A stretch of DNA of 64,000 bases from positions 3,100,001-3,164,000 of the forward strand of contig NZ_JACHMX010000001.1 in assembly GCF_014205155.1 (NCBI RefSeq). Direction: 5' to 3'. The notes under the pieces are model-generated. The model was not told the DNA's origin, searched no databases, and was given only the letters and a program-made list of their open reading frames with translations. Made by a program: the position numbers and the translations under genes. The stretch comes from Amycolatopsis umgeniensis (GTDB lineage Bacteria; Actinomycetota; Actinomycetes; Mycobacteriales; Pseudonocardiaceae). This document shows, piece by piece, positions 63,749-64,000 of this stretch. Each line of letters opens with the position of its first letter. Position 1 is the first letter of the stretch.

Positions 63749-64000
63749 CTTCTCGCCAGCCTTTCCAGCAGCGGCCGCACGCGCGGCGGAACCGGCGTCG
63801 ACAACGCGATCGACGTCGACGTCCGCCGCACGTACGGCGCGCCGACCACCTCGTCCACCACCCGCTGCAGGTCGTCGTTGTTGCGCGCCACCATCCGCAC
63901 GAAGAGGTCGCCCTGACCGGTGGTCGCGTGGACCTCGCACACCTCGTCGATCGCGGACAGCGCCTCCGCGACCTCGGCCCGGCGGCCCTGTGCGATCTCC
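63745..64000 (-). CDS. Lrp/AsnC-family regulator (5' part beyond window)
   Basis: C-terminal 84 codons of a feast/famine regulator. The visible part is the RAM ligand-binding domain: VAEALSAIDEVCEVHATTGQ, GDLFVRMVARNNDDLQRVVD and a last strand RRTSTSIALSTPVPPRVRPL. GxGDLF and the alternating strands are diagnostic. The DNA-binding half is off the window. It is tail to tail with the MBL-fold gene. Confidence 0.88.
   Translation of the reverse strand, partial: EIAQGRRAEVAEALSAIDEVCEVHATTGQGDLFVRMVARNNDDLQRVVDEVVGAPYVRRTSTSIALSTPVPPRVRPLLERLARS

Overview
The window is high-GC actinobacterial chromosome. Mycothiol S-conjugate amidase (Mca), an F420-type flavin/deazaflavin oxidoreductase, a GuaB1-type GMP reductase, DUF4307 and DUF6542 proteins, a lipid-droplet-associated protein, a Tat-exported oxidase and many GTG/TTG starts with 4-base GTGA/ATGA overlaps all point to the Pseudonocardiaceae, most likely Amycolatopsis. 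No rRNA, tRNA, CRISPR array, insertion sequence or prophage was recognised. Most of the window is ordinary chromosome.

Layout. 1-9.2 kb: an OmpR-type response regulator (cut by the window edge) divergent from a LolA-like exported protein plus ABC exporter operon, with tandem direct repeats between them; a secreted serine hydrolase; a thiamine-type ABC importer (thiB-thiP-thiQ); a pterin carbinolamine dehydratase. 9.2-13.2 kb: two tiny membrane ORFs, a three-gene overlapping unit (ribbon-helix-helix antitoxin, Doc toxin, HxlR regulator), a GntR regulator, a small membrane protein and a Tat-exported M28 peptidase. 13.4-22 kb is rich in DNA repair: YchF, Ada-AlkA plus Ogt, SbcCD and a short RmuC. 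22.4-31.6 kb: DUF6542 protein, IspH, a tightly overlapping operon (lipid-droplet protein, XseA, an unnamed TTG-start gene, XseB), GlpX, a secreted trypsin-like protease, a ferredoxin-NADP reductase-like flavoprotein and fumarase. 31.5-40.5 kb is more variable: TetR/SRPBCC, an EamA exporter lying antisense to its neighbour, a lipoprotein, an XRE regulator, LigB ligase, a membrane protein, an old-yellow-enzyme homologue and HxlR/SnoaL. 40.5-49 kb: GuaB1, a glycosyltransferase, PhoH2 with an unusual leader, a small secreted protein, a short-chain cis-prenyltransferase, a haemolysin III homologue, a VOC protein and a bicovalent-FAD oxidase. 49.5-64 kb: PPOX protein, K+ channel, acyl-CoA oxidase-like enzyme, a conserved hypothetical, a secreted protein, a YyaL-type protein, the Hen1-Pnkp RNA repair pair, a small membrane protein, Mca, DUF4307, GreA, an MBL-fold protein and the start of an Lrp regulator.

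Several of these genes (ychF, DUF6542, ispH, lipid-droplet protein, xseA, xseB, glpX, fum, phoH2, short Z-prenyltransferase, hlyIII, YyaL, small membrane protein, mca, DUF4307, greA) follow, from memory, the order of the Mycobacterium tuberculosis Rv1080c-Rv1112 region, so the window looks like an old conserved backbone with lineage-specific insertions between the islands.

The most unusual material is intergenic. At least three families of palindromic or composite repeats recur in the larger gaps (about 3.8, 5.1, 13.3, 21.8-22.2, 34.4-34.7, 37.2, 49.1-49.3, 53.6 and 60.2 kb). One pair shows a compensatory base-pair change. Other regulatory signals read from the sequence are a paired 11-bp-spaced direct repeat in front of the response regulator, an exact sigma-R-type promoter that appears to make mca leaderless, a terminator inside the greA leader, and a short ORF overlapping phoH2 by GTGA.
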